From Nocardia inohanensis NBRC 100128 (GTDB lineage Bacteria; Actinomycetota; Actinomycetes; Mycobacteriales; Mycobacteriaceae): 64,000 nt of DNA. Made by a program: the position numbers and the translations under genes. Position 1 is the first letter of the stretch; every line of letters begins with the position of its first letter. This document shows positions 7,150 through 16,801 of this stretch, piece by piece. The DNA is taken from assembly GCF_001612945.1 (NCBI RefSeq), contig NZ_BDBK01000008.1, positions 620,001 to 684,000 on the forward strand. The letters are read 5' to 3'. The notes under the pieces were generated by a model that did no database searches, was not told where the DNA came from, and saw nothing but the letters and a program-made list of their open reading frames with translations.

Positions 7150-8721
7150 TCACTTCTGCCGCAACGTCTTCATCACGCCCAGGTAGAGCGTCATCGTCTT
7201 GGCCCACAACTGCTCGGACATTCCCGGGAGCGGCGCGATGGGCAGCATCCGCTGCACCGCGATGGTCTGGGTGTCGATGTATTTCAGCAGGCCCTCGGGA
7301 CCGTGGCGACGGCCGGTGCCGGAAATACCGAGCCCGCCCGAGGGTGCGGCGACCGAACCCCAGGCGGCGATGAAGCCTTCGTTGACATTGACCGAGCCGG
7401 CGTTGACGCGCGCGGCGATCTCGCGGCCGTGGTCGGTGTCGCGGCTCCACACGCTGGCATTGAGGCCGTAGGCGGTGTCGTTGGCCTGTTCGACCGCTTC
7501 GTCGTCGGTGCGCACCCGGTAGACGGAGACGACCGGTCCGAAGGTTTCCTCGCGGTAGACGGTCATGCCCTCGCGTACGCCCTCGAGGATGGTGGGCTCG
7601 TAGAAGTACGGGCCGAGGTCGGGGCGCGCCTTGCCGCCCGCGAGGACCTTCGCGCCCTTGGCCACGGCATCCTCGACATGCTTGCTGACGGTGTCGATCT
7701 GGCGGGGGAAGGTCAGCGAGCCGATCTCGTAATCGAAGTCGAGGGTCTTGCCCAGGCTCAGTTTCTTCGTGTTCTCGACGAATTCGGTGACGAACCGGTC
7801 ATAAACCTTGTCGTGCACATAGATTCGCTCGATCGATTCGCACAGCTGGCCCGCCGAGGCGAAGCAGGCGCGCACCGCGATCTTGGCGGCGGCGGACACA
7901 TCGGCGTCGGCGAGGACGAGCAGCGGGTTCTTGCCGCCCAATTCGAGCGAGTAGCCGATCAGCCGCTCCCCCGCCTGCTGGGCGATGGTGCGGCCGGTGG
8001 CGCTGGAACCGGTGTAGTCGACGTAATCGGCGCGCTTGATGACCTCGGTGCCGACCACCGCGCCGCGACCCAGCACCGCCTGCCACAGACCCTTGGGCAG
8101 GCCCGCGCGCTCGGCGATATCGATGGCCCACAGCAGCGTCAGCGCGGTCTGATTGTCCGGGCGGCCGATCACGGCGTTACCCGCGAGCAGCGCGGGCAGG
8201 GCATCCGAAGCGCCCAGTGCCAGTGGGTAATTCCACGGCGAGATGACCGCGACCACGCCCTTGGGCCGGTTGCGCACCTCCACCTGGGTGAGCACCGGCA
8301 TCACGCCGCGCGGCTTGCGGTGCGCGAGAATGCGTTTGCCCTCGGCCGCGTAGTAGCGGGTATTGACCGCCACATCCGAGACCTCGTCGAAGGCGTGCAC
8401 CCGCGACTTGCCGGTCTCGAGCTGGATGATGTCGAGGATCGTCTCCTGCTCGTCCAGCACCAGATCGTGGATGCGGCGCAGCAGCGCGGCACGCTCGGCC
8501 ACGGGCACCCGCGCCCACTGCTGCTGCGCGGCGCGCGCGGTGGCGAACGCGGTCTCCACATCGGCGACCGAGGACTGCGGCAGGTCGGCGATCTTGGCTC
8601 CGGTGGCGGGCGCGAACACCTCCACCGCGGGCGCACCGCCCGCGACGGCATGGCCGAGCAGGCGCTGAACCAGGTCGAAAGGCAGCGCATCGGCGGCGGC
8701 GAGCTGCGGGGCAGTCGTCAT
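7150..8721 (-). CDS. Succinic semialdehyde dehydrogenase (GabD2-type aldehyde dehydrogenase)
   Basis: An aldehyde dehydrogenase of 523 residues that oxidises an aldehyde to an acid with NAD(P). Seen in order: the cofactor segment ISPWNYPLALG, the ring TGSSATGR, the general base Glu in LELGGKNP, and the catalytic Cys in FASAGQLCES, which replaces the usual FxxxGQxC. The sequence is nearest to the actinobacterial succinic semialdehyde dehydrogenases (GabD2), but medium- or long-chain aldehydes are possible because an SDR follows. ATG 8721 is chosen since GGAAGGG lies seven bases upstream; an upstream in-frame start at 8751 lacks one. The promoter region holds two near-identical palindromic boxes. 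Confidence 0.85.
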   Translation of the reverse strand: MTTAPQLAAADALPFDLVQRLLGHAVAGGAPAVEVFAPATGAKIADLPQSSVADVETAFATARAAQQQWARVPVAERAALLRRIHDLVLDEQETILDIIQLETGKSRVHAFDEVSDVAVNTRYYAAEGKRILAHRKPRGVMPVLTQVEVRNRPKGVVAVISPWNYPLALGASDALPALLAGNAVIGRPDNQTALTLLWAIDIAERAGLPKGLWQAVLGRGAVVGTEVIKRADYVDYTGSSATGRTIAQQAGERLIGYSLELGGKNPLLVLADADVSAAAKIAVRACFASAGQLCESIERIYVHDKVYDRFVTEFVENTKKLSLGKTLDFDYEIGSLTFPRQIDTVSKHVEDAVAKGAKVLAGGKARPDLGPYFYEPTILEGVREGMTVYREETFGPVVSVYRVRTDDEAVEQANDTAYGLNASVWSRDTDHGREIAARVNAGSVNVNEGFIAAWGSVAAPSGGLGISGTGRRHGPEGLLKYIDTQTIAVQRMLPIAPLPGMSEQLWAKTMTLYLGVMKTLRQK

Positions 8722-8755
8722 TGGTCGCCCTTCCAGGGAGTGGGAAGCCATTTAC

Positions 8756-8787
8756 TGAACATCGGTGTTACATGAACACCAGTGTTA
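8756..8787. promoter_or_regulatory. Tandem operator boxes, likely for the adjacent TetR regulator
   Basis: Two 15-base boxes, TGAACATCGGTGTTA (8756-8770) and TGAACACCAGTGTTA (8773-8787), are 13/15 identical with a 17-base period. Each has an AACA..GTGTT dyad. They lie between the divergent dehydrogenase and TetR genes, the usual position for an autoregulated TetR operator. The protein-site pairing is inference. Confidence 0.6.
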
Positions 8788-8857
8788 GATTAATAGGCGT
8801 GACGCACCCCATGTCAACCCTCCCTGTGATGGTTCCCAACACCGCGCCCGGTCACCG

Positions 8858-9556
8858 ATGACCAGCGCCCCCGTCACCCCGGTCCGTCGCGGCCGTCCCC
8901 CGCAGACCGAAGCCCAGGCCGATCAGGTCCGCGCCCGCATCGTGCTCGCCACCTCCGAGGTGTTCGCCGAGCACGGTTCGCGCGGCCTGTCGGTGGCCCG
9001 CATCATCGAGAAGGCCGGCCTGGCCCGCCCCACCTTCTACCGCTACTTCGCCAACGCCACCGAACCCCTGCACGCCCTGCTCACCCTCTCCAACGAGGAC
9101 CTGGTCGGCGGCATGAGCAATGCCGTGGCCGACAGCAAGGAGCCGGTAGAACTCGGCATCAACATGATCGAGGCCTACCTCTACTGGGCCAACGGCCACG
9201 GCCGCATGCTCGGCCCCCTCTTCGCCGAACTCCACGACCCCGGCTCCCCCGTCTCCGCCTACCGCGAACAAGCCTTCGAGGACCTGCGCGCCCTGGTCCG
9301 CAGCAAATTCGACGCCCTCGGCCGCCCCGCCCCCGCCGACCTGAACCTCGAAACCGCCTTACAGATCTGCGAATTCGCCGTCTTCCGCATCTCCGCCGCC
9401 GCCCCCCACGGCGAACCCGACCCCGCCACCGTCGCCGCGGCCCGCGTCACCATGATCCGTGGCGTGCTGGCCATGCTCGGCACCCGCGCGGACGTCGAAT
9501 ACGCCCTCACCGTCCCCGGCCTCTTCACCCCCGAGCCGACCCCACGCGAGCCATAA
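8858..9556 (+). CDS. TetR/AcrR-family transcriptional regulator
   Basis: A 232-residue TetR-type DNA-binding protein. The N-terminus (RRGRPPQTEAQADQVRARIV) leads into the helix-turn-helix, with SVARIIEKAGLARPTFYRYF as its second half (about residues 45-65). The rest is the variable ligand-binding domain. It faces the aldehyde dehydrogenase/SDR pair over the tandem boxes at 8756-8787, so it probably represses that pair and itself until an aldehyde- or acyl-type ligand binds. The coding strand is extremely rich in C-ending codons. The ATG start gives a normal TetR N-terminus. Confidence 0.9.
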   Translation: MTSAPVTPVRRGRPPQTEAQADQVRARIVLATSEVFAEHGSRGLSVARIIEKAGLARPTFYRYFANATEPLHALLTLSNEDLVGGMSNAVADSKEPVELGINMIEAYLYWANGHGRMLGPLFAELHDPGSPVSAYREQAFEDLRALVRSKFDALGRPAPADLNLETALQICEFAVFRISAAAPHGEPDPATVAAARVTMIRGVLAMLGTRADVEYALTVPGLFTPEPTPREP

Positions 9557-9557
9557 C

Positions 9558-9571
9558 TAGAACACGTTCCT
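9558..9571. promoter_or_regulatory. KstR-like box upstream of the alpha/beta hydrolase
   Basis: TAGAACACGTTCCT matches the mycobacterial KstR consensus TnnAACnnGTTnnA except for the last base. It lies right after the TetR stop codon and 61 bases before the hydrolase start. KstR controls sterol catabolism in mycolata, but no sterol gene is recognised nearby, so this could also be the site of another TetR protein. Confidence 0.4.
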
Positions 9572-9632
9572 GCTATGGTCGGACCGTCGCCGAACGCGCG
9601 CGACACCCGAAATAGCCACGGAGGGAACACCT

Positions 9633-10436
9633 ATGCCGTTCGTAACCACCGACGACGGTGCCGAAATCCACTACCTCGACACCGGCGGCAAAGGCCCCGC
9701 CCTCCTCCTCGTCCACGGCTACTTCCTCGACGCCACCCAATGGCAACCCCAACTGGACTCCCTGACACCCGACTACCGCGTCATCGCCATCGACACCCGC
9801 GGCCACGGCGAAACCCGCGACCCCGGAACCGAATTCGACTACGCCCGCCTCGCCGCCGACCTCTGGACCGTAGCCGACACCCTGCACCTCGACCAGGTAG
9901 TCCTCGGCGGCCTCTTCCACGGCGGCATAGTGGCCCTCTGGGCAGCCCTCCAATCCCCCACCCGAGTCCGCGGCCTCATCCTCATCGGCACCCGAGCCGA
10001 CGCCTACAACCCCGCCGAATACGCCGCCTACAAATCGATCATCCTCAAACAATGGGTCCTCGGCGACCAGCCCCTCGAAACCGTCTCCCGCCCCATCGCA
10101 GCCCAAATGATCGGCGGCGACCCCGAAACCCACCGCGCCCCCTGGCTCGCCAAGTGGCACGCCGCCGACCGCCGCCGCCTCGAACAAGCCACCCACGCCC
10201 TCCTCGAACGCAAGGGCATCGAAGACCGAATCCACGACCTGACCGCCCCCACCCTCCTACTACACGGCTCCCACGACGTCGTCTACACCGAAGAGCTGAT
10301 GCAAAAACTGGCCCGCCAACTAGGCGGCCCCACCCACCTCGAAACCATCGACGCCCCCGAGGCCACCCACGCCGTCACCTGGACCCACCCGCACCTGACC
10401 GACCCGCTCATCCGCAGCTTCCTCGACACGCTCTAG
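9633..10436 (+). CDS. Alpha/beta-hydrolase fold protein lacking the nucleophile serine
   Basis: A 267-residue alpha/beta-hydrolase fold. The oxyanion motif LLVHGYFLD, the AIDTRGHGET segment, the acid in LLHGSHDVVY and the histidine in EATHAVTW are present. The nucleophile elbow reads GGLFHGG where GxSxG is expected: a phenylalanine (TTC at the expected TCC/AGC codon) sits at the nucleophile position. Either the protein is a non-catalytic or non-serine member, as known for some alpha/beta-fold regulators and C-C hydrolase-like proteins, or a single T/C change has inactivated it. The start has a GGAGGG-type site just upstream. A KstR-like box sits in its promoter. Confidence 0.8.
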   Translation: MPFVTTDDGAEIHYLDTGGKGPALLLVHGYFLDATQWQPQLDSLTPDYRVIAIDTRGHGETRDPGTEFDYARLAADLWTVADTLHLDQVVLGGLFHGGIVALWAALQSPTRVRGLILIGTRADAYNPAEYAAYKSIILKQWVLGDQPLETVSRPIAAQMIGGDPETHRAPWLAKWHAADRRRLEQATHALLERKGIEDRIHDLTAPTLLLHGSHDVVYTEELMQKLARQLGGPTHLETIDAPEATHAVTWTHPHLTDPLIRSFLDTL

Positions 10437-10525
10437 TCGCCGACTTCCAACGCTGACGCACAAGTTTCGGCTGCGTCGGCACGGTGGCGGCGGTAGCGTC
10501 GGACTGTACGACCGGAGGGGGCGTC

Positions 10526-11329
10526 GTGGGTGGATCGAATGCTGAAGCGGCTCTTGGGCTGGAGTTGGGGACCTATCCCTGGCGGCTGCCGCCGGTTCCG
10601 TGGCGCGGTTATGCGTTGTGGGGCGTGGTGTGGATCGTTGTGGGGGTGGGGTGGGGGTTGGTGTCCGGCTCCGTTTCGGGTGGGTTGGGCTGGGCGGTCG
10701 TGCTGACTTGTCTGATCGCCTTGCCGGGATTGAACCGGCCACGAATGCGGGCGCGGTTCGGTGACCATGATGCGCGGGTGATGCTGTTCGAGCGGGGCGT
10801 GGTGGCGGTGGTCGCGCGCGGGGCGGTTCGGGTTGTGCACTATGACGGTGCGCGGGCGTATATGTATGCCGGGGAGTATGGTCCGGATGCGTTTCGGCGC
10901 AAGGAGGGGAGGTCGCGGGCGTATCGCGGGACTGTTACCGATGTTGCCGGGGAGAGGTTTTCGCTCGATGGGTACTTCGAGTCCGACTTCTTTCAGCGGG
11001 GTGGATATGTCGAGCCGGAAGTGTGGGTGCCCGCGATCCTGGATGGGATAGTTTCGGCTCAGATCGAGGGTGCGGAGGCGGCGCTGGGGCGCGGTGAGGT
11101 ACTGGAGTTCGGGGCGATTCGGGTTTCCGACAGCGAATTATCGTCCGGTGGAGTGGGTTTCGTGTGGAGCACGGTTCAGGGGATCGAGGCTCGCGGCGGG
11201 AGGGTGGGGGTGGTTGCCAGCGGGGAATGGGTGCCTCTGGAGGGGGCGAGCGTTCCTTCGGTTCCCAACTATCGGTTGCTCATCGCGATTGCCGAACGGC
11301 GGTGTGGCGGGTTGCCAGGCGGTGGATGA
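10526..11329 (+). CDS. Uncharacterised membrane protein
   Basis: I do not recognise the family. The 267-residue product has two adjacent hydrophobic helices at about residues 31-72 (YALWGVVWIVVGVGWGLVSG and GWAVVLTCLIALPG), followed by a soluble mixed alpha/beta domain of ~190 residues with many short beta-like stretches, perhaps PH-like. GTG 10526 is chosen because GGAGGGG lies six bases upstream; the frame is open 42 bases further. Codon choice is G/T-rich at third positions, unlike the C-rich genes just upstream. The last 50 bases overlap the 3' end of hutG on the other strand. Confidence 0.7.
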   Translation: MGGSNAEAALGLELGTYPWRLPPVPWRGYALWGVVWIVVGVGWGLVSGSVSGGLGWAVVLTCLIALPGLNRPRMRARFGDHDARVMLFERGVVAVVARGAVRVVHYDGARAYMYAGEYGPDAFRRKEGRSRAYRGTVTDVAGERFSLDGYFESDFFQRGGYVEPEVWVPAILDGIVSAQIEGAEAALGRGEVLEFGAIRVSDSELSSGGVGFVWSTVQGIEARGGRVGVVASGEWVPLEGASVPSVPNYRLLIAIAERRCGGLPGGG

Positions 11330-12254
11330 GGCGGGCGGCGGTGCGGGCGGTGCGGGAGTCGATGTCGAAGTCGGGGTTGAGTTCGGCTATGTCGACGGCC
11401 GCTAGTTTGCCGCTGGTCGTTACCTTGTCGCAGACGCGTTGGATGGTTTCGAGGGGGACGCCGTAGGCGGCGGGGGCGCTGACGCCGGGGGCTACCGCAG
11501 CGGGGAGGACGTCCAGGTCGATGGTCAGGTAGAGGAGGTCTACCCGGTCGAGGAGGGCGTTGACGAAGGTGTCGACGGAGTCGGAATCTGTTGTGCCGCA
11601 GTAGTCGTCGAGGAGGTAGCGGACGTCGTAGTGGTGGGCGGTGTCGAAGAGGGCGGTGGTGTTCGACGGCTGGCTGATGCCCAGGACTCGGTAGGCGCAG
11701 TCGGTGGCGGCGGCTTTTTCGGCTTCCAGGATTTGCCGGAAGGGGGTGCCGGAGCTGGGGATGGGGTCGGCGCGCAGGTCGAAATGGGCGTCGAGGTTGA
11801 GGATTCCGAGGCGGGGGTGGGTGCGGCGGAGGGTGGAGGCGGCCAGGCCGGTGTAGGTGCCGAAGGCCACTTCGTGGCCGCCGCCGAGGACGATGGGGAG
11901 GTGGCCGCCATCGAGGGCGGCGGTTACGGCTGTGGCCAGGCGGGTTTGACCGGATTCGAGGTCGCCGTCGCCGACCACGACATCGCCTGCGTCGAAGAGC
12001 GATAGTGGTTGCGCCAAGGCCATGGAGGACAGGGCGGTGCGGAGCGCGGCGGGGCCGGCGGCTGCGCCTTGGCGGCCACGGTTGCGGCGGACGCCTTCGT
12101 CGCTGGCGAAACCGATCAGGACGGGGGCGGTTTCGGGGGACGCGGGCTGGTAGGGGCGGATCGCTTTGTGCCAGCGCAGATGTTCGGGGCCGTCACCGTC
12201 GCCTCGGCCGGTCCACGCCGCCGGCGGGATATCGACGGGGATTTCGGGTTTCAT
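11280..12254 (-). CDS. hutG: Formimidoylglutamase (arginase/ureohydrolase family)
   Basis: Last step of histidine breakdown: N-formimidoyl-L-glutamate to glutamate and formamide. It is a cytosolic binuclear manganese enzyme of 324 residues. The arginase-fold metal motifs are visible: GGGHE, NLDAHFD and [11 protein letters not shown] 12254 overlaps the hutI stop as ATGA, so the two are translationally coupled. It is the last gene of the hut operon. The 3' end overlaps a converging gene by 50 bases. Agmatinase is the main alternative, excluded by context. Confidence 0.93.
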   Translation of the reverse strand: MKPEIPVDIPPAAWTGRGDGDGPEHLRWHKAIRPYQPASPETAPVLIGFASDEGVRRNRGRQGAAAGPAALRTALSSMALAQPLSLFDAGDVVVGDGDLESGQTRLATAVTAALDGGHLPIVLGGGHEVAFGTYTGLAASTLRRTHPRLGILNLDAHFDLRADPIPSSGTPFRQILEAEKAAATDCAYRVLGISQPSNTTALFDTAHHYDVRYLLDDYCGTTDSDSVDTFVNALLDRVDLLYLTIDLDVLPAAVAPGVSAPAAYGVPLETIQRVCDKVTTSGKLAAVDIAELNPDFDIDSRTARTAARLIHRLATRHTAVRQSR

Positions 12255-13438
12255 CGCGGGCCTCCTGCTACGAGATCGCCGTCTTTCCAGACTTCCCTGA
12301 TCAAGGGCACGCCCGGGCGGTAGGCCAGGTGGATGTAGGACGGGGCGTCGAGCGCGAAGGCATCGGCGCGGGCACCTAGGCCGAGATGGCCGATGTCGGT
12401 GCGGCGCAAGGCCATTGCGCCGCCGCCGGTCGCGGTCCAGACCGCCTCGGCCGGGGTCATGCGCATTTCGCGTACGGCCAGGGCGATGCAGAACGGCAGG
12501 CTGGTGGTGTAGGAGGTGCCGGGATTGCAGTCCGCGCCGAGTGCGACGGTGACGCCGGCATCCAGCAGGGCGCGCGCGTTCGGGTACGGATGGCGGGTGC
12601 TGAACTCCGCGCCCGGCAGCAGGGTCGCCACGGTGGAACTGTGTGCGAGAGCGTCGATGTCGGCGGCGCTGGTGTAGGTGACGTGGTCGACCGAGGCGGC
12701 GCCCAGTTCGACGGCCAGCCGGACGCCGGGGCCTTCGCCGAGCTGGTTGCCGTGTACGCGGGGGGTGAGGCCGTGTGCCATACCGGTTTTCAGGACGGTG
12801 CGGGATTGGTCCTCGTCGAAGGCTCCGCGTTCGCAGAAGACGTCGATCCATTTGGCGAAAGGCGCGCACGCGGGGATCATCTCGTCGACGACCATCGACA
12901 CGTAATCGTCTGCGCGACCGGCATATTCGGGCGGCGGAACATGGGCGGCCAGGAGCGTCACCTCGTCGCTGACCTCACCCGCGATCCGCACCCCGCGCAA
13001 CTCGTCGTGGGTGGTCTGCCCGTACCCGGTCTTGCATTCCATGGTGGTGCTGCCCGAGCGCAGCGCTTCCTCGACCAGCCGCCGCGCGTTGGCGGCGAGC
13101 TGATCGTCGGTGGCCGCGCGGGTGGCGGCGATCGTGGTGCGAATTCCACCGGCGGAGTACGGAATTCCCTCCATGCGGGCCGCGAATTCCTCGGCCCGCT
13201 CACCGGCGAACACCGGATGGGAATGGCTTTCCACGAACCCGGGCAGCAGTGCCCGGCCGCCCAGACTCACGGCGCGGTCGGCGGCCGGTGCGGCGGCGCG
13301 ATCGCCGACCCACGCCACCCGCCCGTCGGCGAAGACGATGGCCGCGTCGCGACGCAGGCCCAGCGGCCCCTCCCCCAGTTCGGGGTCATTGGTGACCAGG
13401 GTTCCGATATCGGTGACCAGGGTGACGGGGCCGCCCAC
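12251..13438 (-). CDS. hutI: Imidazolonepropionase
   Basis: Hydrolyses 4-imidazolone-5-propanoate to N-formimidoyl-glutamate, the third step of the Hut pathway. It is an amidohydrolase-fold enzyme of 395 residues. The metal-binding HSHPVF at the first strand, ECKTGYG, the histidines in HGNQ and VDHVTY, and the aspartate in LGADCNPGT are all present. GTG 13438 is chosen because AAAGGAAG precedes it by four bases; the frame stays open upstream without family similarity. It follows the permease gene by 11 bases and overlaps hutG by four. Confidence 0.93.
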   Translation of the reverse strand: MGGPVTLVTDIGTLVTNDPELGEGPLGLRRDAAIVFADGRVAWVGDRAAAPAADRAVSLGGRALLPGFVESHSHPVFAGERAEEFAARMEGIPYSAGGIRTTIAATRAATDDQLAANARRLVEEALRSGSTTMECKTGYGQTTHDELRGVRIAGEVSDEVTLLAAHVPPPEYAGRADDYVSMVVDEMIPACAPFAKWIDVFCERGAFDEDQSRTVLKTGMAHGLTPRVHGNQLGEGPGVRLAVELGAASVDHVTYTSAADIDALAHSSTVATLLPGAEFSTRHPYPNARALLDAGVTVALGADCNPGTSYTTSLPFCIALAVREMRMTPAEAVWTATGGGAMALRRTDIGHLGLGARADAFALDAPSYIHLAYRPGVPLIREVWKDGDLVAGGPR

Positions 13439-13449
13439 GGTACTTCCTT

Positions 13450-14880
13450 TCAGGCTCGGGCCATTTCGGCATCCGGCGGATAGATCATGGTGGCGGGAGG
13501 GTTGGCGGTGCGCTTGGCCAGCGGGTAGTAGAGCGCGGCGGTGACCAGGATGCCGACGATCCACGAGATGTCCGCACCGCCGAGCTTGTCGGTGATGGGG
13601 CCGGTGTAGAGCTTGGTGGCCAGGAACGGGATCTGGACGCACACGCCGATCACGTAGCAGGCCAGCGCGGGCAGGTTCCACGCCCCGTACCGCCCGTTCA
13701 CGTCGTAGAGCGCGGGAATGTCGATGCGCTCCTTGGAGATCAGGTAGTAGTCGATCAGGTTGATCGCACTCCACGGCGTGAACACCATCAGCAGCGCCAG
13801 CACGAAATTCTTGAAGTTGGCCAGGAAGTCGGCGCTGGCGGCGATCGCGATCAAGGTCGCGACCGTGGTGAAGCCGACGATGTACAGCGTCCGGGCCAGG
13901 GTCGAGATCCGGTTGCGCCCTTCGAAAGCCGTCACGGTGGTGAGGATGGACATGAACCCGCCGTAGGCGTTGAGCACGTTCACCGTCAGCTTGCCGATCA
14001 CGATCACCAGGTAGATGAGGATGGCGACCGCCGCGGGCCCGGCCAGATCACCGATGAAGCCGACCTGATCCTTCATGAACGTCTTGCTCGCCACCGCCGC
14101 GACCAGCGCGCCGAAGGTCATCGACCACTGCGAACCGATCACGGTGCCCAGGAAGGTGGACCAGAAGGTGGCCTTGTCACTGGTCGACCGCGGCAGATAG
14201 CGCGAATAGTCGGCGACGTACGGGCCGAAGGTGAGCTGCCAGCTCGCACCCAGCGACACCGCGAGCAGGAACGTCGCGGTCTCGAAACCCTTGACGCCCA
14301 CGTGCGCCGCCACGTCGTACTCGGCGAACAATCGGATGGCCAGATAGGTGAATCCGATGATGCCGACCACCGTCGCCACCCGCCCCACCAGGTGGATCAG
14401 GTTGTATCCGGTGACCGCGATCAGCGCCGTCAGCGCCCCGAAGATCACCATCCCCAGCACCGGCGAATCGATGTGCAGGATCTTGGCGATCGCCTGCCCC
14501 GCCAGCACCGTGCCGGTCGCCGCGAACCCCAGATACATCAGGATCGCCAGCAGCAACGGCACCACCGCGCCGCGCACCCCGAACTGCGCCCGGCTGGAGA
14601 TCATCTGCGGCAGACCGAGTTTCGGCCCCTGCGCGGAGTGTAACGCCATCACCGCGCCACCGGCCACGTTGCCGATGAGCAGGCCGATGATCGCCCACAG
14701 CGCGTCCGCGCCGAAGATGACCGCGAGCGCGCCATCGACGATGGCGGTGATCTGCATGTTCGCCCCGAACCACAGCGTGAACTGGCTGCGGGGATTGCCG
14801 TGGCGTTCGGCGTCGGGGATGACGTCGATGGTGTGCCGTTCGGTGGCGAGAACGACCTCGGCGGGACCGTCTTGCGTCAT
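13450..14880 (-). CDS. NCS1-family (cytosine/purine permease-like) transporter of the hut operon
   Basis: A 476-residue integral membrane symporter of the NCS1 family with about 12 transmembrane helices. The N-terminus [15 protein letters not shown] and the TM1/TM3 glycine-rich segments are typical of CodB/allantoin/hydantoin permeases. Its place between hutU and hutI, 37 and 11 bases from them, says it imports a pathway substrate such as urocanate or histidine; that is inference, since NCS1 proteins normally carry nucleobases and hydantoins. ATG 14880 is supported by GAAGG upstream. Confidence 0.85.
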   Translation of the reverse strand: MTQDGPAEVVLATERHTIDVIPDAERHGNPRSQFTLWFGANMQITAIVDGALAVIFGADALWAIIGLLIGNVAGGAVMALHSAQGPKLGLPQMISSRAQFGVRGAVVPLLLAILMYLGFAATGTVLAGQAIAKILHIDSPVLGMVIFGALTALIAVTGYNLIHLVGRVATVVGIIGFTYLAIRLFAEYDVAAHVGVKGFETATFLLAVSLGASWQLTFGPYVADYSRYLPRSTSDKATFWSTFLGTVIGSQWSMTFGALVAAVASKTFMKDQVGFIGDLAGPAAVAILIYLVIVIGKLTVNVLNAYGGFMSILTTVTAFEGRNRISTLARTLYIVGFTTVATLIAIAASADFLANFKNFVLALLMVFTPWSAINLIDYYLISKERIDIPALYDVNGRYGAWNLPALACYVIGVCVQIPFLATKLYTGPITDKLGGADISWIVGILVTAALYYPLAKRTANPPATMIYPPDAEMARA

Positions 14881-14917
14881 GGTCTCTGCCTTCTTTCTGA
14901 CTGCGACCGCGATGGAT

Positions 14918-16594
14918 CTAGTGCTGCTCGGACATCGGGATGCGGACGCCGCGCTGCGCGGCGGTCGCGATGGCATGGTCGTATCCGGCGTCGACGTGCC
15001 GGATGACGCCCATGCCGGGGTCATTGGTGAGAACGGCCTCGAGCTTGCGGGCCGCCAGTTCGGTGCCATCGGCGATACACACCTGGCCGGCGTGGATCGA
15101 CCGTCCCATACCGACGCCGCCGCCATGGTGAATCGACACCCACGACGCGCCGGAAGCGGTGTTGACCAGTGCGTTCAGCAACGGCCAGTCGGCGATGGCA
15201 TCGGAGCCGTCGAGCATGGATTCGGTTTCCCGGTACGGGGAGGCGACCGAACCGGAGTCCAGGTGATCGCGGCCGATGGCAACCGGGGCGGAGAGTTCGC
15301 CGCTGGCGACCATCTCGTTGAATTTCAGCCCGGCGAGGTGGCGTTCGCCGTAACCGAGCCAGCAGATGCGCGCGGGCAGCCCCTCGAAGGCGACCTTCTC
15401 CCCCGCCATGGTGATCCAGCGGCGCAGGTGCTCGTTCTCGGGGAACAGCTCGAGAATCGCCTTGTCGGTGGCGGCGATATCGGCCGGGTCGCCCGAGAGC
15501 GCGGCCCAGCGGAACGGTCCCAGACCCTCCTCGAAGAGCGGGCGGATGTAGGCGGGCACGAAACCCGGGAAATCGAAGGCGCGGTCGAAACCGCCCTTGC
15601 GGGCTTCGTCGCGGATGGAGTTGCCGTAGTCGAAGACCTCGGCCCCTTTGTCCTGGAAGCCGACCATGGCGGCCACATGCGCGGCCATCGACGCCTGAGC
15701 CTGCTCGGTGAACCAGATCGGATCCTTCTCCGACATGGTCTTCATATCCGAGAAGTCCACGCCCAGCGGCAGATACGCCAGCGGATCGTGCGCGGAGGTC
15801 TGATCGGTGACGATATCGATCGGGGCGTCGGCGGCCAGCAGCGCCGGGAAGACCTCCGCCGCATTGCCTTCCACACCGATGGACAGCGGCCGGCGCTCAT
15901 CACGCGCCGCGATCGCCAATTCCAGTGCGTGCTCGATATTGTCGGCTTTCACGTCCAGATACTTGTGCGCGATCCGCCGATCGATGCGCGTGACATCGCA
16001 ATCCACGCAGATCGCCACGCCTTCGTTCATGGTGACGGCCAAGGGCTGCGCGCCGCCCATACCGCCCAATCCAGCGGTGAGCGTGATGGTTCCGGCGAGG
16101 GTGCCGCCGAATCGCTTGCGCGCCACCGCACCGAAGGTCTCGTAAGTGCCCTGGAGAATGCCCTGGGTGCCGATGTAGATCCACGACCCGGCTGTCATCT
16201 GCCCGTACATGGTGAGCCCGAGTTCTTCGAGCCGCCGGAACTCCTCCCAATTCGCCCAGTCGCCAACCAGATTCGAGTTGGCCAGCAGCACGCGCGGCGC
16301 CCACTCGCTGGTGCGGAACACACCGACCGGCTTACCCGACTGCACCAGCATGGTCTCGTCATTCTTCAGCGTCTTCAACGTCGCCACCATGGCGTCGAAG
16401 GCCGCCCAACTGCGCGCCGCCCGCCCGGTGCCGCCGTAGACGACGAGATGGTCCGGATGCTCGGCCACCTCCGGATCGAGGTTGTTCATGAGCATGCGCA
16501 GCGCGCCCTCCTGCTGCCAGCCCAGGGTGGTGAGCTCGCTGCCGCGGGGCGCGCGCACGGTCCTGGCCTCGTGGCCGGGGGAACTGATGTCCAT
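14918..16594 (-). CDS. hutU: Urocanate hydratase
   Basis: Adds water to urocanate to give 4-imidazolone-5-propanoate, with tightly bound NAD as electrophile. Length 558 residues, as usual. Conserved blocks: [12 protein letters not shown], the NAD-binding [14 protein letters not shown], and [15 protein letters not shown] near the C-terminus. ATG 16594 follows a GAGGA site. It is the first gene of the operon hutU-permease-hutI-hutG, reading away from hutC, with a perfect inverted repeat about 100 bases upstream. The histidase gene hutH is not in the window. Confidence 0.95.
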   Translation of the reverse strand: MDISSPGHEARTVRAPRGSELTTLGWQQEGALRMLMNNLDPEVAEHPDHLVVYGGTGRAARSWAAFDAMVATLKTLKNDETMLVQSGKPVGVFRTSEWAPRVLLANSNLVGDWANWEEFRRLEELGLTMYGQMTAGSWIYIGTQGILQGTYETFGAVARKRFGGTLAGTITLTAGLGGMGGAQPLAVTMNEGVAICVDCDVTRIDRRIAHKYLDVKADNIEHALELAIAARDERRPLSIGVEGNAAEVFPALLAADAPIDIVTDQTSAHDPLAYLPLGVDFSDMKTMSEKDPIWFTEQAQASMAAHVAAMVGFQDKGAEVFDYGNSIRDEARKGGFDRAFDFPGFVPAYIRPLFEEGLGPFRWAALSGDPADIAATDKAILELFPENEHLRRWITMAGEKVAFEGLPARICWLGYGERHLAGLKFNEMVASGELSAPVAIGRDHLDSGSVASPYRETESMLDGSDAIADWPLLNALVNTASGASWVSIHHGGGVGMGRSIHAGQVCIADGTELAARKLEAVLTNDPGMGVIRHVDAGYDHAIATAAQRGVRIPMSEQH

Positions 16595-16690
16595 GGTTCT
16601 GTCCTCGAATCTCGACGGGGTCCCGCGCCGGGCCCCGTGTGACGCCACACGCGTCGGGGCCGTGCTGTGTGCTGGGTCGCACTCTGCCAA

Positions 16691-16716
16691 AGTTGTATAG
16701 TCCTGTCTATACAACT
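16691..16716. promoter_or_regulatory. HutC operator in the hutU-hutC divergent promoter
   Basis: A perfect 10-bp inverted repeat, AGTTGTATAG and CTATACAACT, separated by TCCTGT. The TGTATAG/CTATACA core agrees with the TGTATA-type dyads bound by HutC and other GntR/HutC-subfamily proteins. It lies 97 bases from the hutU start and 86 from the hutC start. Confidence 0.8.
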
Positions 16717-16801
16717 GTCAAGCCGGGGGCATCCGGGCCGGTAGGCTGCCGGATCGAACGGTATCGGCGGGTTCAGCGGGATTTCAGCAGGCGAGGAGCG
16801 G

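Noticed and set aside
6319-8775. An 818-codon open frame antisense to the SDR and aldehyde dehydrogenase genes
   Set aside because: Shadow of two recognised enzymes; spans two genes and their gap and has shadow-like composition.
14348-16642. A 764-codon open frame antisense to hutU and its permease
   Set aside because: Shadow frame; the opposite strand encodes clear urocanate hydratase and permease.
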